Below, one piece after another: positions 62,422-64,000 of a DNA stretch of 64,000 nt; the stretch's first letter is position 1; the number at the start of each line of letters is the position of its first letter. The notes beneath the pieces are model-generated. The model had not been told where the DNA came from. It saw nothing but the letters and a program-made list of their open reading frames with translations, and did no database searches. Origin of the DNA: Marinobacter segnicrescens (GTDB lineage Bacteria > Pseudomonadota > Gammaproteobacteria > Pseudomonadales > Oleiphilaceae); the NCBI RefSeq assembly GCF_900111555.1, contig NZ_FOHZ01000007.1, forward strand, positions 62,001-126,000, given 5' to 3'. A program made the translations under genes and the position numbers.

Positions 62422-64000
62422 ATGGACATTCAGCGCATCGTATTATTTGCCGGTCTTGCCATTGTCAGCTACCTGATGGTTCTTGCCTGGAACGAGGATT
62501 ACAACCAGCCTGCCGAGCCCGTCGCTGTCGAGGAGCAAACTGCCAACCTGCGCGATGCCGCCACCGATGATGAAATGTCCCTTCCTGACAGCAGTGGCTC
62601 AACAGACAGCGCCACCGTTGATGAATTCTCTGCTCCGGGTGACGCTACCACCGCAACTCCTTCGGACCTTTCTGCAAGTGACCGCGTGGTAACGGTGAGA
62701 ACCGACGTGCTGGAACTGAAGATTGATCGTATTGGTGGCAATCTGGTGGAAGCGTCTCTGCTGGACTACGATCGAACCCTCGATAGTGCAGAGCCTCTTC
62801 GTGTACTTCAGACCTCGGATAACCGCACCTATTTCCTGGAAAGCGGGATGATTGGTCAAAATGGGTTCGACAGTCGCCGCAATGGTGAGCCTCCGGTCTA
62901 TCAGGTCGACAACCGTGAAATCACCCTTGAGGATGGCCAGGATTCCCTCCAGGTTGATCTGAGGTACCAGACCGAACAAGGTATTGCCGTTATCAAGCGC
63001 TATAGCCTTTCCCGGAACAGCTATGAAATCGATGTGGAATACCTCATCGACAACCGTTCCGAGCAACCCTGGCAAGGCAACTTCACCGGCAAGATCGTGC
63101 GCGATGAAGCGCCCGACCCGACCGCACAGAACAGCATGGGCATCCGTGCCTTCCTGGGCCTGGTCATCAGCTCACCGGAAGATCCCTACGAGAAGTTTGA
63201 TTTCTCCGACCTGGAAGATGATCGCATCAACCAGCCTGTGACCAATGGCTGGCTGGCGTTTTTGCAGCACTATTTCATTTCCGCCTGGATTCCGCCACGG
63301 GACCAGACGCACCAGTTCCAGACCACCCGTCGTGGTAACCTCAATGTGATGGGTTTTGTCAGCCCGGCCACTGTCATTGAACCCGGCGAGACCGGGCGTG
63401 CCGGCGCCCGTATCTACGTCGGTCCGAAAATTATCGAACGCCTGGAAGGCGTGGCGCCGAACCTGGACCGCACCGTCGACTTCGGCTTCCTGTTCTTTAT
63501 TTCGCTGCCACTGTTCATCTTCATGGACTGGATCCACAGCCTGGTCGGCAACTGGGGTGTGTCCATCATCCTGCTTACTGTGGTGGTGAAGGCCGTCTTC
63601 TTCAAACTGTCTGCAACCAGTTACCGCTCAATGGCTCGTATGCGGGCGGTGGCACCACAGCTGACCCGTTTGCGTGAACTCTACGGCGATGACCGTCAGC
63701 GCATGTCCCAGGAAATGATGGCCCTGTACAAGAAGGAGAAAATCAATCCTCTTGGTGGCTGTTTACCCATCCTGGTGCAAATGCCGGTATTCATTGCCCT
63801 GTACTGGGTACTGTTCGAGAGTGTGCAGCTGCGCCATGCCCCGTTCATGTTGTGGATCCAGGATCTGTCCCAGATGGACCCCTATTTCATCCTGCCGATC
63901 CTGATGGGTGCGAGCATGATGTTGCAGATGCACCTGAACCCGACACCACCGGACCCCATGCAGGCCAAGATCATGAAGCTGATGCCGATTATCTTCACCG
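62422..64000 (+). CDS. yidC: Membrane protein insertase YidC (3' end outside window)
   Basis: The first 526 codons of the YidC/Oxa1 insertase. An N-terminal helix (DIQRIVLFAGLAIVSYLMVL) is followed by an acidic linker and the large periplasmic P1 domain (about 90-345), then the conserved membrane core with FFKLSATSYRSMARMRAVAP and KINPLGGCLPILVQMPVFIA. The frame is open to the window edge; the last core helices and basic tail lie outside. Confidence 0.95.
   Translation, partial: MDIQRIVLFAGLAIVSYLMVLAWNEDYNQPAEPVAVEEQTANLRDAATDDEMSLPDSSGSTDSATVDEFSAPGDATTATPSDLSASDRVVTVRTDVLELKIDRIGGNLVEASLLDYDRTLDSAEPLRVLQTSDNRTYFLESGMIGQNGFDSRRNGEPPVYQVDNREITLEDGQDSLQVDLRYQTEQGIAVIKRYSLSRNSYEIDVEYLIDNRSEQPWQGNFTGKIVRDEAPDPTAQNSMGIRAFLGLVISSPEDPYEKFDFSDLEDDRINQPVTNGWLAFLQHYFISAWIPPRDQTHQFQTTRRGNLNVMGFVSPATVIEPGETGRAGARIYVGPKIIERLEGVAPNLDRTVDFGFLFFISLPLFIFMDWIHSLVGNWGVSIILLTVVVKAVFFKLSATSYRSMARMRAVAPQLTRLRELYGDDRQRMSQEMMALYKKEKINPLGGCLPILVQMPVFIALYWVLFESVQLRHAPFMLWIQDLSQMDPYFILPILMGASMMLQMHLNPTPPDPMQAKIMKLMPIIFT

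Overview
The window is GC-rich gammaproteobacterial chromosome around the replication origin. The order gyrB-recF-(ABC1 kinase)-dnaN-dnaA / oriC / rpmH-rnpA-yidD-yidC, a fused nuoCD inside a 13-gene nuo operon, and parS-like sites of the form used by pseudomonads point to the Pseudomonas/Marinobacter side of the class. A Marinobacteraceae-like marine heterotroph is my best guess from DnaA and NuoB protein character; no database was searched.

Layout. 1-5.4 kb: tRNA-Pro(CGG), two GNAT acetyltransferases, a PNPOx-like protein and two secreted alpha/beta-hydrolase esterases. 5.4-8.7 kb: a PAS-PAS diguanylate cyclase, a MaoC-type hydratase and an aldehyde (succinate-semialdehyde type) dehydrogenase. 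8.7-12.5 kb: two divergent ABC exporters. 13-27.9 kb: nuoA-N, respiratory complex I, with most genes overlapping or nearly touching. 28.4-30.5 kb: a DUF3135 protein and a Baeyer-Villiger-type flavin monooxygenase. 30.5-36.1 kb: a lectin-like gene remnant, a beta-propeller lipoprotein and a 7TM histidine kinase/response regulator pair. 36.3-44.7 kb: a TauE/SafE exporter, then a peptide ABC importer operon that also carries a FadR-type regulator and a cytoplasmic-type gamma-glutamyltransferase. 45-53.4 kb: a VC0807-like membrane protein, then an acyl-CoA ligase, a complete LIV-type ABC importer and a TetR regulator. 53.4-64 kb: the origin region, ending inside yidC.

The most unusual structure is a family of six ~80-bp hairpins between 10.6 and 28.9 kb. 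Each has a conserved 22-23-nt centre (AGTCAGRAAAAC...GTTTTTC) flanked by 28-30-bp arms that pair with each other within a copy but differ between copies. Two oppositely oriented copies bracket the second ABC exporter gene, and another oppositely oriented pair brackets the whole nuo operon. I do not recognise this family. Other points worth a second look are two parS-like sites embedded in recF, an ABC1/UbiB-family kinase gene inside the dnaN-recF operon, an ABC exporter whose best ribosome-binding site precedes an ATA codon, and two import operons that carry their own intracellular activating or hydrolysing enzyme.
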